This document shows, one piece after another, positions 27,947 through 37,374 of a DNA stretch of 64,000 nucleotides. Source of the DNA: Candidatus Bathyarchaeia archaeon (GTDB lineage Archaea > Thermoproteota > Bathyarchaeia > Bathyarchaeales > Bathycorpusculaceae); the NCBI GenBank assembly GCA_038728085.1, contig JAVYUU010000005.1, positions 1-64,000 on the forward strand. The letters run 5' to 3'. Below the pieces are notes generated by a model. That model ran no database searches. It saw only the letters and a program-made list of their open reading frames with translations, and was not told where the DNA came from. Made by a program: the position numbers and the translations under genes. Position 1 is the first letter of the stretch; each line of letters starts with the position of its first letter.

Positions 27947-27999
27947 AAAAATAATTCTAAAAGTCCGTCAAGATTTCAGTTAAGCTTGATTTAGAATAC

Positions 28000-29673
28000 T
28001 CATTTCTTTTGTTTATTGGTTATAAACGATTCTAGGTCTATTTCGAGGGCAGCTGTCGGATTTTCAATTTCAAAATTGTTTAAGATTTGTGGGTGGATTT
28101 CGCCTAACACGCCAATCTGTTTGTTGCCGACGTAGAGGGCGGCTGTTCTCCCCGTCAAGAAGCTTGAATGCTTGGCTTCCCTTACTTGCCAGTTGGTTAA
28201 GCCCATGTTGGCTAGGAGTGCCTCGCAGACGGCTCTTATTTCTGTGTAGTTGGCTGTGGAATGGCATGTGACGGCCGCCAGGTGCAAGCGTCTTTCGCAC
28301 ATGGTTTCTTGGCGGCGGTTTATTTTTGCAACGTCAGACACTTCAAAAAGCCTTTGCGGGTAGCTTTCATGCTTGTTTTCGGCCAGGTTCTTCAATAGTC
28401 CCGGCAGAAGCATCTCCCTCACTATGGTGTATTCAGCTGAAACTGGGTTGGCTATGCGCACAGGGTTTTTGGGCTTCAACCTCATGAACTCATAATGAAT
28501 CCGCTCATTTGTTAGCGTGAAGTTCATAACTTCCAGGAATCCCAAGCCCACCATGATTTGACGGATGACTTCCGCCAGCTTGTTAACTGGATGCTTTTCG
28601 CCAACTGTTATGGTGGCTGGTATTGTTGGTTCAAGCCTGTAATAGCCGTAGCCTATGGCAACCTCCTCCACGAGGTCTATTTCGTGGAGTATGTCGATGC
28701 GGTAGGGTGGAATGGCAACTTCCAAGACATCCTTTCCAATAGCCCTTATGTCAAGCCGGCATTTCCGTAGGCAGTAGGCAGCATCATCTATGGAAAGCCT
28801 TAAGCCAAGCATTCTGTTGGCGTAGCCCAACCTGAGCCTCATTTTCTCCGGTTCAAGGTTCGGCGAAACCAATGTGCGGTCTGGATAATGCACAACCACC
28901 TTCTCTAGTCTGCCGCCCATGTCCGCCAGCGCCGTTGCCAAAACTTTTAGACTTTTCTCCACTGCCTCAAAGCTTGGACCCGTAACGTCCAAGAAGAGGT
29001 TTCTGGTGTTTTCGTCTACTCTTGTTAGCTCGCCGTTTATGATGGGCGGCATGGATAAAACTCGCCCATGCTTGTCTATGAGGAGTGGATATTTGGGCGC
29101 CCAGTCAATTAGGTGGCGGTACGCTATTCCCTTCTCGTGTTTCTCCAGAATCTCCTTAAGCGTCATTTCTTCTGTTTTGCCAAGAGGTACAAATTTCACG
29201 CTTGTGGGTTCCACAGCCGTGTAGGTGAAGGGCGGCTCAACAGCGTCCAAGTTGTGGATGCCTATAGAAGCCTTTTTGCGGTTTCTTCCAATACCCCAGT
29301 GAAGGTCCTCTTGCATCTCCATAAGCTCCACAACAGCATCCTCGTTTAACTCGACATTACGGACCACGGCGGCCAACATGTAGGGTCTAACGCTGGAAAC
29401 CGCGCGGTCAACGTTCAATGTTATTTTCGGCGGTTCAGCATGATATTTGGGCATTCCGGTTTCTAGCTCTAGGAAGCCTTTCAAGGCGCGGGCTACGCCA
29501 GCGTGGCTGCAGAAGTCTATGCGATTCGGGTTGTATTCCGCCTTAACATAGTCTTCGCCAACTTCCTCCAAGTCGAAGCCGATCCAAGGCAGCCACTTGG
29601 CTAACTCTTCGCTGGTGATGGGTTTGCCCAGAAACTTTGACAATTTTTTCACGTGGAGGTTTATCACCGGCAT
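28000..29673 (-). CDS. pheT: Phenylalanyl-tRNA synthetase beta subunit
   Basis: 557 residues, the archaeal/eukaryal length. Begins MPVINLHVKKLSKFLGKPIT and contains the B3/B4-type editing region, the B5 domain with LRKCRLDIR and IPPYRIDILHEIDLVEEVAIGYGY, and the catalytic-like domain with NPVSAEYTIVREMLLPGLL. The subunit pairs with PheS to charge tRNA-Phe and edits mischarged Tyr. Its start overlaps the end of pheS by ten bases, so translation is coupled. The C-terminal tRNA-binding domain of bacterial PheT is absent, as expected. Confidence 0.94.
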   Translation of the reverse strand: MPVINLHVKKLSKFLGKPITSEELAKWLPWIGFDLEEVGEDYVKAEYNPNRIDFCSHAGVARALKGFLELETGMPKYHAEPPKITLNVDRAVSSVRPYMLAAVVRNVELNEDAVVELMEMQEDLHWGIGRNRKKASIGIHNLDAVEPPFTYTAVEPTSVKFVPLGKTEEMTLKEILEKHEKGIAYRHLIDWAPKYPLLIDKHGRVLSMPPIINGELTRVDENTRNLFLDVTGPSFEAVEKSLKVLATALADMGGRLEKVVVHYPDRTLVSPNLEPEKMRLRLGYANRMLGLRLSIDDAAYCLRKCRLDIRAIGKDVLEVAIPPYRIDILHEIDLVEEVAIGYGYYRLEPTIPATITVGEKHPVNKLAEVIRQIMVGLGFLEVMNFTLTNERIHYEFMRLKPKNPVRIANPVSAEYTIVREMLLPGLLKNLAENKHESYPQRLFEVSDVAKINRRQETMCERRLHLAAVTCHSTANYTEIRAVCEALLANMGLTNWQVREAKHSSFLTGRTAALYVGNKQIGVLGEIHPQILNNFEIENPTAALEIDLESFITNKQKK

Positions 29674-31181
29674 AAGGGGGTCCTCCTAAGCCAGCCAACA
29701 TTGTTCGCATATAACATGCGGATATCATCCAAGCCCAGTTCAATCATGGCTAAACGCTCTAAGCCTCCGCCCCAAGCCAGCACTGGATATTTAATGCTCA
29801 TAGGCGCCAAAACCTCTGGGCGAAACATGCCCATGCCACACAATTCTATCCAACGCTTAAGTTTGGGGTGATAGGCTACAGCTTGGGCTGAGGGCTCCGT
29901 GTAGGGGAAGTAGCTTGGCCAAAACTCTATTTTCTCGATGCCAAACTTCGTGTAGAATGTCTTCAAGGTGCCCATCAAATCCCGTAATGTAACCCTCTTA
30001 TCCATGATTACGCCTTCAATCTGGTGGAATTCGGCTAGGTGCTTGTATGTGACCTGCTCGTTTCTGTAAACCCTATCCACCGAAAACACCTTTATGGGCG
30101 GCTTCCTATGGGTTGCCAGATACTTTATTGTTTCAGCTGTTGTATGTGTCCTCAAAACAAGCTTTTTGGCTTCTTCGCTGCTCCACTTGTAGCCCCAGCC
30201 CTTAGAACCCGTGATCCACCCATCCTCATGGGTTTTCGCCACAGCATCCACAATCCTCTTGGACGGCAACCTTCCAGTCTGCGGATTAGCCAAATAAAAC
30301 GTGTCCATCATCTCACGGGCTGGGTGATCCTGGGGCTGGAAAAGGGCGTCGAAGTTCCAGAAGGCTGTCTCCACGAGGGGACCGCGGATCTCCGTGAAAC
30401 CCATCTCCAAAAAGATTTCACGAGCCCTTTGGATGATCTGTTGCAGAGGATGCATTTTACCCGGATAAACAGCCGGCCCCGGGGCTGTCACATCAAACTT
30501 TGTGAGTTTCACGTTTCTCCAGCGCCCGGAAACTATAAGCTCTGGGGTAAGCTGGGTCACTTCCTCAGTTATTTCTAAGCCTCTTCTAGCGGTTCGCCAG
30601 CCCTCCTCCGTTAATTCAAGTTCGCGGTGAACTTTTTCCTCAATCTCCACTAGGTTGCGTTTCCGAAGGATTTCTAAGACTTTTTTGAAATCTTCGTTTA
30701 GGTCTTCAACTCTTATGACGCGTTTCTCGAATATGGTGGTTAAGAGTTTCTCGTCAGCGCCGAGCGGGGGCTCCGTATTCACCGTCAACGTGCACTTCTT
30801 GCCTTTCACTATGCCCCAGTTTTTCTGCTTAATCCAGCCGAGGGCTATGGGAACCATTTTGGCGTCTAGGCCCGCCTCTTGGGCAGCTTCATCCACAGAT
30901 GCTTCGCCGCCAAGCCTTAGCAATGCACGGAGTAGGCGACGCTCCGGCAGCCCGTACTGGGCATAGTATTCGCCTTCCTCGCTTAAAGTGGCGACCTTCC
31001 ATTTCCTTTCGTGAATTTTGACAATGTTTCTTGTTGAAAGCGTTAGGGCTGCCCTCATGATAGCGGCATGGGCTAAGCCGCTTTTCTCGGCTACATCGTC
31101 CACGGAGGCTTTTCCATCAAGCATTCTCAGAGCCGTTAACGTCTTTTTTTCATGAAGTCTTAAACTAGCCATCCTAAACAC
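29664..31181 (-). CDS. pheS: Phenylalanyl-tRNA synthetase alpha subunit
   Basis: 505 residues. The N-terminal 150 residues hold winged-helix-like domains (SVDDVAEKSGLAHAAIMRAA; SVDEAAQEAGLDAKMVPIAL) typical of archaeal/eukaryal PheS. The class II core shows motif 1 near GFTEIRGPLVETAFWNFDAL, motif 2 KVFSVDRVYRNEQVTYKH and motif 3 PVLAWGGGLERLAM. First gene of the pheS-pheT unit. A divergent TATA box at 31344-31352 would place a structured 31213-31307 segment in its leader. Confidence 0.94.
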   Translation of the reverse strand: MFRMASLRLHEKKTLTALRMLDGKASVDDVAEKSGLAHAAIMRAALTLSTRNIVKIHERKWKVATLSEEGEYYAQYGLPERRLLRALLRLGGEASVDEAAQEAGLDAKMVPIALGWIKQKNWGIVKGKKCTLTVNTEPPLGADEKLLTTIFEKRVIRVEDLNEDFKKVLEILRKRNLVEIEEKVHRELELTEEGWRTARRGLEITEEVTQLTPELIVSGRWRNVKLTKFDVTAPGPAVYPGKMHPLQQIIQRAREIFLEMGFTEIRGPLVETAFWNFDALFQPQDHPAREMMDTFYLANPQTGRLPSKRIVDAVAKTHEDGWITGSKGWGYKWSSEEAKKLVLRTHTTAETIKYLATHRKPPIKVFSVDRVYRNEQVTYKHLAEFHQIEGVIMDKRVTLRDLMGTLKTFYTKFGIEKIEFWPSYFPYTEPSAQAVAYHPKLKRWIELCGMGMFRPEVLAPMSIKYPVLAWGGGLERLAMIELGLDDIRMLYANNVGWLRRTPLCR

Positions 31182-31212
31182 CTAAACTATCAGCTAAATT
31201 ATTAACCGTGCA

Positions 31213-31307
31213 GGGATGCTTACATAGAAAGCCTTCAAGGCTTTTTAAGCTATACCCGTCAAAAACCGAAAGGATGTAGTCCTTCACGGAAATTGGCAGG
31301 GCATCCC
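31213..31307 (-). ncRNA. Structured leader or small RNA between pheS and trpS
   Basis: GGGATGC (31213-31219) and GCATCCC (31301-31307) close a domain. Inside it are two further hairpins, AAAGCC/GGCTTT (about 31227-31243) and AAGGA/TCCTT (about 31269-31284), the latter flanked by CCG/CGG. On the minus strand it would lie between the TATA box at 31344-31352 and the pheS ATG at 31181. On the plus strand it would lie upstream of the trpS promoter, so the minus orientation is more likely. No known class recognised. Confidence 0.42.
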
Positions 31308-31343
31308 TTCACCCGGCAACAATGTAATGGAGACGTCAACCAC

Positions 31344-31352
31344 ATATTTATA
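31344..31352. promoter_or_regulatory. TATA box in the pheS/trpS divergent region
   Basis: ATATTTATA here reads TATAAATAT on the other strand. In the plus direction it is about 90 bases from the trpS start. In the minus direction it is about 165 bases from the pheS start. It is the only good TATA match in the gap and may serve either or both genes. Confidence 0.45.
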
Positions 31353-31438
31353 GGTTATTCCAATTTGGATGTTTCACAAAACTTAATACCCATAGCTGAA
31401 ATGTATTAGAAGCCAGATGCAGCAAAGAGGGCGCGGTT

Positions 31439-32569
31439 TTGGCTGGCGAAGAGAAAAATGAGATGGTTGTCACTCCATGGGAGGTTAGGGGCAAAGTAGA
31501 TTATGAACGTTTAATCCGAGAGTTCGGCACCCAGCCCTTGACAGATGAACTTTTACAGAGAATAGCCAAACACACTGGCGAACTTCATCTCCAGCTTAGG
31601 CGGAGAATCTTCTTTTCCCACCGTGACCTTGACACAGTCTTGGACTTGTACGAGAGGGGCGTGCGTTTCGTCCTTTACACTGGTAGAGGTCCCTCGGGTC
31701 CCGTTCATATTGGGCATCTTGTTCCATGGATATTCACTAAGCATCTGCAGGAGAAGTTTGGCACTAGGCTGTATTTTCAGATGACGGATGACGAGAAATT
31801 TGTTGTGGACGATGAGCTTATGCTTGAGGATACAAGGCGTTTTGCATACGAGAACGCCCTAGACCTTATCGCTTTGGGCTTTGAACCCGAAAACACCTAC
31901 ATAATCTTCGACGTGGAGGACATTGGCATGCTTTACGATATAGCCCTTGAAGTGGCCAAGCGCATAACCTACTCGACGGCGAAAGCCACCTTCGGCTTTC
32001 AGGAAAGCACAAACATAGGCTGGATTTTCTGGCCGGCCATACAGGCGGTTCCATGTTTTCTCCACGCCAAACTGACAGGCGAGAATGTTCCCGCCCTGAT
32101 TCCGGCAGCCATAGATCAAGACCCATATTGGAGGATAACCCGCGACGTAGCCCCAAAACTCGGCTACTATAAGCCAGCGCAGATCCACTGCCGTTTCCTT
32201 CCGGGGCTGGGTGCTGGCGGAAAAATGAGCGCCTCTGAACCCGAAACCTCCATATTCACCGTGGATCCACCGGAGGTTGTTAAGCGCAAGGTCTGGAACG
32301 CCTTCACTGGCGGCAGACCCACAGTTGCCGAGCAACGGAAGATGGGCGGAGACCCGAGCGTGTGCTCTGTTTTCCAGTACTTCTTATTCCTCTTCGAGGA
32401 GGATGACGAGAAGCTTGCCGATAGGGAACGGAAATGTAGAGCTGGCGAAATCCTCTGCGGCGAATGCAAAACAGAACTAACTGAAAGAGTTGTTAGGTTT
32501 TTAACGGAGCACCAGAAACGCCGAGAAAAGGCCAGAAACATAATAGACAAGTTTCACCTAAAACGTTAA
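31439..32569 (+). CDS. trpS: Tryptophanyl-tRNA synthetase
   Basis: 376 residues, archaeal/eukaryal type. HIGH motif in GPSGPVHIGHLVPW, tryptophan/ATP-site segment MTDDEKFVVDD, AIDQDPYWRITRDVAPKLG, and the KMSAS loop in GAGGKMSASEPETSIF. Charges tRNA-Trp; the intron-bearing tRNA-Trp gene is also in this window at 44362. Start is a TTG at 31439; an internal ATG nine codons on (MVVTPWEV) is an alternative. Followed 15 bases later by a flavin reductase gene in the same direction. Confidence 0.94.
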   Translation: MAGEEKNEMVVTPWEVRGKVDYERLIREFGTQPLTDELLQRIAKHTGELHLQLRRRIFFSHRDLDTVLDLYERGVRFVLYTGRGPSGPVHIGHLVPWIFTKHLQEKFGTRLYFQMTDDEKFVVDDELMLEDTRRFAYENALDLIALGFEPENTYIIFDVEDIGMLYDIALEVAKRITYSTAKATFGFQESTNIGWIFWPAIQAVPCFLHAKLTGENVPALIPAAIDQDPYWRITRDVAPKLGYYKPAQIHCRFLPGLGAGGKMSASEPETSIFTVDPPEVVKRKVWNAFTGGRPTVAEQRKMGGDPSVCSVFQYFLFLFEEDDEKLADRERKCRAGEILCGECKTELTERVVRFLTEHQKRREKARNIIDKFHLKR

Positions 32570-32584
32570 GGGGAGCGGAAACAG

Positions 32585-33151
32585 TTGAAGGAGAAAAACG
32601 TTGTGAATGTTAGGTTGACAAACGCTTATAGGCTTGTTCATCCCATGCACACTGTGCTTGTTTCATGCGCTGGCAAGGATGGAAAACCAAACATTATAAC
32701 GCTTGCATGGGCCATGCCGACCTCCATTAATCCGCCGCTTGTCGCCGTCAGCATTGCACCCCGCCGTTACTCCTACAGCCTCATCGAGGAGACAGGCGAG
32801 TTTGTGGTGAACATTCCAACAATAGAAATTTTGGACGCCACATTATACTGTGGAGCTGTCAGCGGGAGAAGCCGCGACAAGTTCAAGGAAGCTGGTTTAA
32901 CGCCGCTGCCTGCAAGGCGTGTTAAGCCCCCCATAATTAAGGAGTGCGTCGCCCACTTGGAATGCAAGCTTTACGGCAAATATCCAACAGGAGACCACAC
33001 CATCTTCGTGGGTGAAGTCGTGGAGGCCTACGCCGACAAAGAATGCTTCAGCGAGGCAGGCTACGATCTTGAAAAGGCGAAGATGATTTTCCATTTAGGC
33101 GGAAGCGAGTTCGCAACCCTTGAACCAAAAATCTACAGGCCGAAAATCTAG
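32585..33151 (+). CDS. Flavin reductase-like (flavoredoxin) protein
   Basis: 188 residues. Split-barrel FMN-binding fold: HPMHTVLVSCAGKDGKPNIITLAWAMPTSINPPLVAVSIAP is the standard N-terminal region of the flavin reductase-like family, followed by YSLIEETGEFVVNIP and the conserved C-terminal HTIFVGEVVEAYAD. Archaeal members act as flavoredoxins or NAD(P)H:flavin oxidoreductases. Probably cotranscribed with trpS, with no obvious functional link. Start is a TTG (MKEKNVVNVR). Confidence 0.87.
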   Translation: MKEKNVVNVRLTNAYRLVHPMHTVLVSCAGKDGKPNIITLAWAMPTSINPPLVAVSIAPRRYSYSLIEETGEFVVNIPTIEILDATLYCGAVSGRSRDKFKEAGLTPLPARRVKPPIIKECVAHLECKLYGKYPTGDHTIFVGEVVEAYADKECFSEAGYDLEKAKMIFHLGGSEFATLEPKIYRPKI

Positions 33152-33166
33152 AAAGAAGGGGAAACC

Positions 33167-33838
33167 CTAGAACTCAAAGCTCTCGCCGGGACTTAAAACC
33201 ACAACCTTAGTCGTAGCTGCTTTTCTCTTCACCTTTTCCACGAACTCGTCCGCCGACTGAGCTAGAACTGGGAAAGTTTTGTAGTGCATTGGGATAACCA
33301 CCTTGGGCTTCAAGAGTTTGACGGCCTCCGCCGCCTCTAGGGCGCCCATAGTATAGTAGCCGCCTATGGGTAGAAGCGCCAGATCCGGCTTATACAATTG
33401 CCCAATAAGCTTCATGTCCATGAAAAGCCCGGTATCTCCTGCATGGTAGACGGTTTTGCCCTCCCCCTCAACGACGACGCCCGTGGGCGCGCCCCTTGAA
33501 CTGGTATGGAAAGCCTGCACCATGTGAAGTTTTATGCCCTTCACTTCCACGCATCCGCCAATGTTGAGTCCAGCAACTTCTTTAACGCCGTTTTCGCTGG
33601 CATAATTGCCTAACTCGAAGGTGGAAACAAAAGTGGCGTGGGTCCGTTTACAGATGGCTATGGCGTCGCCTAAATGATCGCCGTGGTCATGTGTAACATA
33701 AACAATATCCGCCTTGCCAATTTCAGAAGCCTTTATGGGCGCAGAGGGATTTCCATCCAGCCATGGATCAATTAAAATGATTTTGCCGGCTAACTCAAGT
33801 TGGAAGGCTGCATGTCCAAGCCATGTTGCCTTTGCCAT
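33167..33838 (-). CDS. Metal-dependent hydrolase, beta-lactamase fold (UPF0173 type)
   Basis: 223 residues. Metal ligands seen: THDHGDHLGD (H-x-H-x-D-H), the later His in TFELG..N and HAGDTGLFMDM, and the terminal PMHYKTFP histidine. Starts MAKATWLGHAAFQLELAGKI, the usual beginning of this family. Cytoplasmic hydrolase of unknown substrate. Converges on the flavin reductase gene with 15 bases between stops. Confidence 0.9.
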   Translation of the reverse strand: MAKATWLGHAAFQLELAGKIILIDPWLDGNPSAPIKASEIGKADIVYVTHDHGDHLGDAIAICKRTHATFVSTFELGNYASENGVKEVAGLNIGGCVEVKGIKLHMVQAFHTSSRGAPTGVVVEGEGKTVYHAGDTGLFMDMKLIGQLYKPDLALLPIGGYYTMGALEAAEAVKLLKPKVVIPMHYKTFPVLAQSADEFVEKVKRKAATTKVVVLSPGESFEF

Positions 33839-33906
33839 CCCACCGCCTCCACAATCAAACCTTTTAAGGCTCCAGCTGGGTTAATAAAGGTTAAAGTGAA
33901 GGCAAA

Positions 33907-34812
33907 TTGAAGAACTTGGACGAGGAAGCATTTAAAAAGCTCCGCCAGTCAGGCAGAATTCTCCGTGAAACCCGCGAGGAGCTGAAGGGTTTTGTCCGCG
34001 AAAACATGCCAATAATAGAAGTCTGCGAAAAAGCCGAGGATCTCATAAGGCATAAGGGTGCAAAACCGGCCTTTCCATGCAACATTTCAGTAAACGAGAT
34101 AGCCGCCCACTACACCTCACCACCCGGCGACAAGAGGAGGATCCCAGAAGGCTCCCTTGTGAAGGTGGATATAGGTGCCCATGTTGATGGATATGTGACG
34201 GACACCGCCGTAACAATATGCTTCAATCATGAGCTTAGGGATATGGTGGAAACGGCTGAGCAGGCCCTCAAAAAGGCTATTGAAACAATCCAGCCGGACA
34301 TGTCCACGTCGAAGCTTGGAGCAGTAATTGAGTGGACCATAAAAGCCAGAGGCTACAAGCCTATATCAAATTTGACAGGCCACCAGGTTAGTAGATATCT
34401 GGTGCACGCGGGCACATCGCTCCCAAACGTGGCGCATATTTCCCTTGCAAAGGTTAGGCTCGGCGAAGCCTACGCCATTGAACCCTTCGTCACGGTTCAA
34501 AACGCCGTGGGAAGGGTGGAGAACAGCAGCGAGGTCACCATCTTCCGTTTTGTGAAACAGAAGCCCCTGAAAAATCCCTATGCAAAAAAACTGCTTGAAT
34601 ACATCGAGGAAAACTTTAGGACACTGCCCTTTGCTGAAAGGTGGATTCAAGGGGTTATACCTCAAGAACACTATAAGGAAGCGTTCCGAGAGCTTCTCCT
34701 CTCAAAGGCAATTATGGGTTATCCAGTCTTCGTTGAGGCTAGCGGAAAACCCGTAGCCCAGGCGGAACACACGGTTCTGGTGGTTGAAGATGGCTGCCTA
34801 GTCCTAACCTAG
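33907..34812 (+). CDS. map: Methionine aminopeptidase, type II
   Basis: 301 residues starting at TTG. Pita-bread fold: substrate histidine region CNISVNEIAAHYTSPPGD, metal ligands in KVDIGAHVDGYVTDTAVT, GHQVSRYLVHAG, EPFVTVQ, and the terminal QAEHTVLVVEDG. The inserted helical region near residues 205-260 makes it type II, as in all archaea. Removes the initiator methionine cotranslationally. Overlaps the next (convergent) gene by four bases. Confidence 0.94.
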   Translation: MKNLDEEAFKKLRQSGRILRETREELKGFVRENMPIIEVCEKAEDLIRHKGAKPAFPCNISVNEIAAHYTSPPGDKRRIPEGSLVKVDIGAHVDGYVTDTAVTICFNHELRDMVETAEQALKKAIETIQPDMSTSKLGAVIEWTIKARGYKPISNLTGHQVSRYLVHAGTSLPNVAHISLAKVRLGEAYAIEPFVTVQNAVGRVENSSEVTIFRFVKQKPLKNPYAKKLLEYIEENFRTLPFAERWIQGVIPQEHYKEAFRELLLSKAIMGYPVFVEASGKPVAQAEHTVLVVEDGCLVLT

Positions 34813-35228
34813 AAGGGGAAGGAAGACTTCGGTTTTTCACGCACTTCACGGTATATGGCTGTGATCAACATTTTCTCGTTGCATTTTTGGCAGACATCCA
34901 CTTCCTTGAAAATGTAGTCGCCCCGCTGGAACTCTCTTACGGTTTTGAAGCCGCATTTCCGACATTCAATCGTCGTTGTTATAGGCGGGAGCTCAATCCT
35001 TAAACGTATCAAGCGTTGCCTCATCTGGAAAAGCATGTAAGTGCCCGCTGCTACGCCTATAAAGCCGACCAACAGCAGAACGGTGGCGATTTCGTATTCA
35101 CCCGCAAAATAAAACTGGACTGAGTTAGCGAGGGCCATGACGGCTATAACCAGCGTTATGAAAATCGCCATCAAGACAAATGGTGAAACCTTCACCGGAG
35201 GCTGCTGTTCAGAATATGTTTGGCTCAA
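34809..35228 (-). CDS. Two-helix membrane protein with zinc ribbon
   Basis: 139 residues when started at the TTG at 35228 (MSQTYSEQQPPVKVSP); the frame is open 16 codons upstream but would overlap the preceding gene. Two membrane helices (about residues 18-37 and 45-65) are followed by a cytoplasmic zinc ribbon with CRKCGF and CQKCNEKM. It follows the DUF1512 gene by 11 bases and is probably cotranscribed with it. Function unknown; the membrane-plus-ribbon arrangement suggests a small regulatory or assembly factor. Confidence 0.75.
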   Translation of the reverse strand: MSQTYSEQQPPVKVSPFVLMAIFITLVIAVMALANSVQFYFAGEYEIATVLLLVGFIGVAAGTYMLFQMRQRLIRLRIELPPITTTIECRKCGFKTVREFQRGDYIFKEVDVCQKCNEKMLITAIYREVREKPKSSFPF

Positions 35229-35239
35229 GGCATAACCCC

Positions 35240-36391
35240 CTATTGTCCTATGCCTATTGTGTTGCCAACTCCGCAAATAATAACCTTGTCACCCTCCTTG
35301 GTCCGCTCTAGAATGAGTTGCTTAATTCTCTCGATGGCTTTATCCGCAGCTTCGAAGATTTCCCTCCGCATGGGCGAAACCGCATCACCAATATCCTCCT
35401 TAATTATCACGGCGTTTATTGGTATACGATACTTCAGAATAGTCTCTTCAATTTTGAACTGATCCACGCCGGGGCCGCCTATGGCTGCTCCAACGCCGTC
35501 AGCTACCTCACCAACCTCTTCGCCTTCAAGCTTCAAGGCAGCGTCAATCATTATTATGTTGGCGATTTTACCCTCGTTTTCCTCTATGATGGTTTTAATA
35601 GCGTCTCCCGGTTTGCCCACATTCCCTCCGGGGCCCTCAGCCTTTATAACGTAGGCTGTTCTCCCCTCTATGGGAACTGTAGCCACGACACAGTCCTTAG
35701 GCACTTTCCGGATGGGGTGGCCGTGCATAAGCTTGGCGGCCACGAGGGCGCCTATACCGTCGCCTATGGGCTGCCCATAGGCAAAAGCTTTAAGGGCGCT
35801 GGCGTAGGCTTCTGCCTCCCGCATTACGAGAGGCAATATCATCTGAATCTGCATTATGATGTAGAGGCTTAACGTTTTCTTGCCAAGCAGGAAGTAATGT
35901 CTTATCACCTTGTAAATGTAGTTTAGAGCCATGGCTGCCTCAAGCGTGTTTTCCAAGTTGTTTATTTGGGTCTCGTCGGCGGAGGGTGCTAAAAGCCTAA
36001 CTTCATCCTTAAACCGGGTGTCCCGGACATCCAAAATATGCTCTAGCTTCCAAACAATGCCCACGGGATCCAGGCTTTGGGGTGAAATGGTGAAATACTC
36101 GAGGAAACGGTCAACTCTGGGCGTGGGGTCTGTTTGAGGTTTCCCCACCTCTTTGATGGCCTCTATGGCTATTCTTCGCCCTTCATCCCTTAAATATTTC
36201 AGCTTGTAAAGGGAGCCTTCAATCTCGTTAAGCCAAATACGAAGCTGAAGCCTCTGCCCATAAAACATGGAAATAAGCAACATGACTATGAATATGATTG
36301 AAACAATTTGCGAGAATAACTCTCCCGGCATCTGTAGTAGCCAGCTTTGCAGCATAACTAACGCAACCGGCAGCATAACCGCTATGTTCAC
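35240..36391 (-). CDS. DUF1512 family membrane protein
   Basis: 383 residues. Two hydrophobic segments at the N-terminus (about residues 4-45), a long helical cytoplasmic region (QLRIWLNEIEGSLYKLKYLR), and a C-terminal domain with the conserved GQPIGDGIGALVAAKLM, EGRTAYVIKAEGPGGNVGKPG and GVGAAIGGPGVDQFKIEE segments characteristic of the archaeal DUF1512 family. Function of the family is unknown; the glycine-rich loops recall nucleotide binding. Followed by the small zinc-ribbon membrane protein. Confidence 0.82.
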   Translation of the reverse strand: MNIAVMLPVALVMLQSWLLQMPGELFSQIVSIIFIVMLLISMFYGQRLQLRIWLNEIEGSLYKLKYLRDEGRRIAIEAIKEVGKPQTDPTPRVDRFLEYFTISPQSLDPVGIVWKLEHILDVRDTRFKDEVRLLAPSADETQINNLENTLEAAMALNYIYKVIRHYFLLGKKTLSLYIIMQIQMILPLVMREAEAYASALKAFAYGQPIGDGIGALVAAKLMHGHPIRKVPKDCVVATVPIEGRTAYVIKAEGPGGNVGKPGDAIKTIIEENEGKIANIIMIDAALKLEGEEVGEVADGVGAAIGGPGVDQFKIEETILKYRIPINAVIIKEDIGDAVSPMRREIFEAADKAIERIKQLILERTKEGDKVIICGVGNTIGIGQ

Positions 36392-36472
36392 GAAATCACC
36401 TTCCGTGAAACTAGCAAAATCTCAGTTATAAGTTTTAAGATATTCCAAGTATAATACTACAAATACAAATAG

Positions 36473-37270
36473 TTAGGCACTCTGCAAGTTTTTCAGCGTC
36501 ATGTTCACACTTGCCACCAAGAGCATAGCCGCAAAAACAAAACTCAAGCTTCTACTTGAAAGCTTCCGGCTTGTATAAGCCCCGACTTGGGCACCGACAA
36601 CGGAGCCTAAACCCAGATAAACCGCATACAACGCATGGACATTTCCTAGCCGCACATGGTTTATCACGCCGGATATTGAAGTGAAAATCATGATAAACAT
36701 GGATGTGGGAATTGAAAAGTATATTGGGAAACCAAGCGCATAGTACATGACCGGTACAAGGATAACTCCTCCACCTATGCCAAGAAGCCCCGAAGAAACT
36801 CCTCCCAAAAAGCTTAGAAACAACCCCGGAAGCATTCGCCTCCAATCCTTTAAAAGTGCATTCTCGAAGGCCGGGTCAATGGTTACCGAGGCTCTAATGG
36901 GCTTTGTCCTTAAAGCCTTGTAAACCATTTGAAAAGCAACCAATATTAGGAAGACGCCGAAAATCAATCCAAGCCACATTTTCACTAAGGGAACAGCCGT
37001 TATTTCCGCTCCCAAATAGCCTCCGGGCGCGGAAGCGCAGGCTAAAATGAGTCCAGCCTTAACGTAAACGCGTTTCTGCCTAAAATAGTTCGCTGAAGAA
37101 GCCAAAGACGTAATAACGATGGTCGTCAAGCTTGTGCCAACAGCTGTCACTGGCTCAAAATTGTAGAGAAGCGTTAATAGGGGTACAATGAATATTCCGC
37201 CTCCAACACCAGTTAATGCCGCGGCAATACTTATCAAGAAGCCGAATAAGGGCAGCAGCCACTCCCACAT
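36473..37270 (-). CDS. TauE/SafE-family anion exporter
   Basis: 265 residues, about eight membrane helices. Two inverted halves share the family pattern: ALTGVGGGIFIVPLLTLLY in the first and GVSSGLLGIGGGVILVPVMYYALGFP in the second. Members move sulfite, sulfoacetate or other small organic anions. Lies just downstream of the 5S rRNA gene on the same strand with its own gap. Substrate unknown. Confidence 0.88.
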   Translation of the reverse strand: MWEWLLPLFGFLISIAAALTGVGGGIFIVPLLTLLYNFEPVTAVGTSLTTIVITSLASSANYFRQKRVYVKAGLILACASAPGGYLGAEITAVPLVKMWLGLIFGVFLILVAFQMVYKALRTKPIRASVTIDPAFENALLKDWRRMLPGLFLSFLGGVSSGLLGIGGGVILVPVMYYALGFPIYFSIPTSMFIMIFTSISGVINHVRLGNVHALYAVYLGLGSVVGAQVGAYTSRKLSSRSLSFVFAAMLLVASVNMTLKNLQSA

Positions 37271-37374
37271 ACCAAAGCCTCTGATGATTTGAGCTATTGT
37301 GAATAGAAAACATGCTTAAGCCATCCACTATTTAAGGCGTATCCAACAGAGGGCTGAAAAATGGCAAATTAGGT

